DNA of 7,127 nt from Planctomycetota bacterium (GTDB taxonomy: Bacteria > Planctomycetota > Planctomycetia > Planctomycetales > Planctomycetaceae). The stretch is from positions 1 to 7,127 of the forward strand of contig JAEYWB010000577.1 of the NCBI GenBank assembly GCA_023429275.1. The letters run 5' to 3'. Numbering within the stretch: the stretch's first letter is position 1; the number at the start of each line of letters is the position of its first letter. Shown here piece after piece: positions 6,684-7,127 of this stretch. The notes under the pieces are model-generated. The model did not search any database, was not told the origin of the DNA, and saw only the letters and a list, made by a program, of their open reading frames with translations. A program made the translations under genes and the position numbers.

Positions 6684-7058
6684 TTACGAGGGGGCCGACG
6701 GCGGCAGCACGTCCGTCGCGGACGAGACGAATCTCCGAACGGTGCTCCCGATCTGGACCTGGTCACCCTCGATCACCCGGTGGCCGATCGCCGCGAGCCG
6801 TGCCGCGGGAATGTTGTTGACCAGCGTCGGGGAGTCACCGGTCTGCTCGAGGACGTGGCAGTTTTCTTCGGCATTCCACTCGAGGCGAAGCTGCTGCCGG
6901 GTGACTCCCGGATCGCTCAGCACCAGGTCGTCCGACCGCCCGCGGCCGATCGAGATGGCCAGCTCTGCGAGAAGACGCTCGAGCCCGGGGTCGGGTCCCT
7001 CGACGACGATCAGTTTCCATGCAGGGCTGGGCATTCGAAGACTCGAAAGAGCTGTCAC
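6684..7058 (-). CDS. Small FHA-domain protein with altered phosphopeptide loops
   Basis: A 124-residue protein made of little more than one forkhead-associated domain, the fold that usually binds phosphothreonine peptides. From the GTG start: strands begin at WKLIVVEG (14-21); ISIGRGRSDDLVL at 35-47 contains the conserved Gly-Arg (R39); VTRQQL at 52-57 stands where SRxH is usual; SPTLVNN at 76-82 stands where NGTxVNG is usual; and EGDQVQIG at 97-104 is the typical late strand. The His of SRxH and the Asn of NGT are therefore not conserved, so pThr binding may be weak or changed. The short Pro/Ser tail shows no second domain or membrane helix. The GTG at 7058 overlaps the TGA of the gene before it (GTGA), which suggests translational coupling. 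An ATG at 7034 is the alternative start and would remove eight residues without touching the domain. The phosphatase gene follows 101 bases downstream of the stop. Confidence 0.83.
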   Translation of the reverse strand: MTALSSLRMPSPAWKLIVVEGPDPGLERLLAELAISIGRGRSDDLVLSDPGVTRQQLRLEWNAEENCHVLEQTGDSPTLVNNIPAARLAAIGHRVIEGDQVQIGSTVRRFVSSATDVLPPSAPS

Positions 7059-7127
7059 TTGGGCGCACGGCGAGGAGCCGCCGCGTCGGTAAACGGCGGC
7101 TGCTCGAAGGTCCGGCCATCCCCGGTC
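7055..7127 (-). CDS. C-terminal end of an unidentified protein, cut by the right edge
   Basis: On the - strand a frame open from the window edge codes about 23 residues (TGDGRTFEQPPFTDAAAPRR then APK) and ends in TGA at 7057-7055. The third codon position is G or C in 18 of 23 codons, matching the local genes, and its stop overlaps the GTG of the FHA gene in a GTGA junction typical of operons. The tail is Pro/Ala-rich and gives no hint of function. The FHA frame is also open to the edge, so an N-terminally longer FHA protein is the competing explanation. Confidence 0.45.
   Translation of the reverse strand, partial: TGDGRTFEQPPFTDAAAPRRAPK

Overview
The window is GC-rich with strongly G/C-biased third codon positions. 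It encodes a true formylglycine-generating enzyme, a GT-C membrane glycosyltransferase, a DUF6580 membrane protein, a Tat-exported copper-storage-type protein, a eukaryote-like PPP phosphatase and an FHA protein. Together with sparse Shine-Dalgarno signals and much lineage-specific hypothetical coding, this suggests a planctomycete (Planctomycetota). That assignment is an inference from gene content; no rRNA or other marker gene is present.

Layout. The left two thirds (1-5179) carry five genes on the + strand. In order they are: the 3' part of a formylglycine-generating enzyme (FGE) gene cut by the left edge; an ArnT/PMT-like polytopic glycosyltransferase; a DUF6580-type integral membrane protein; a 484-residue secreted protein I do not recognise; and a small MazG-like nucleotide pyrophosphohydrolase with a C-terminal cysteine motif. 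Gaps between them are 36-73 bases, so co-transcription is possible, but the functions do not form an obvious pathway. The right third is on the - strand and converges on the MazG-like gene. Read in transcription order it holds the tail of an unidentified gene cut by the right edge, a small FHA-domain protein whose GTG start overlaps that gene's TGA, a PPP-family metallophosphatase, and a Tat-exported, Cys-rich four-helix-bundle copper-binding protein.

How the genes may work together. The FHA protein (phosphothreonine reader fold) next to a PPP phosphatase suggests Ser/Thr phospho-signalling, but both have changes at normally conserved positions: the FHA recognition loops are altered and the phosphatase has Asn in GDYVNRG. 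The copper protein combines a Csp1-like export signal with a Csp3-like cysteine count (18). The FGE keeps both copper-binding cysteines, so it should be a genuine sulfatase activator rather than a generic family member. No intergenic stretch exceeds 150 bases. I see no mobile element, CRISPR array, tRNA or rRNA, and no clear evidence of a wholly new multi-gene system.
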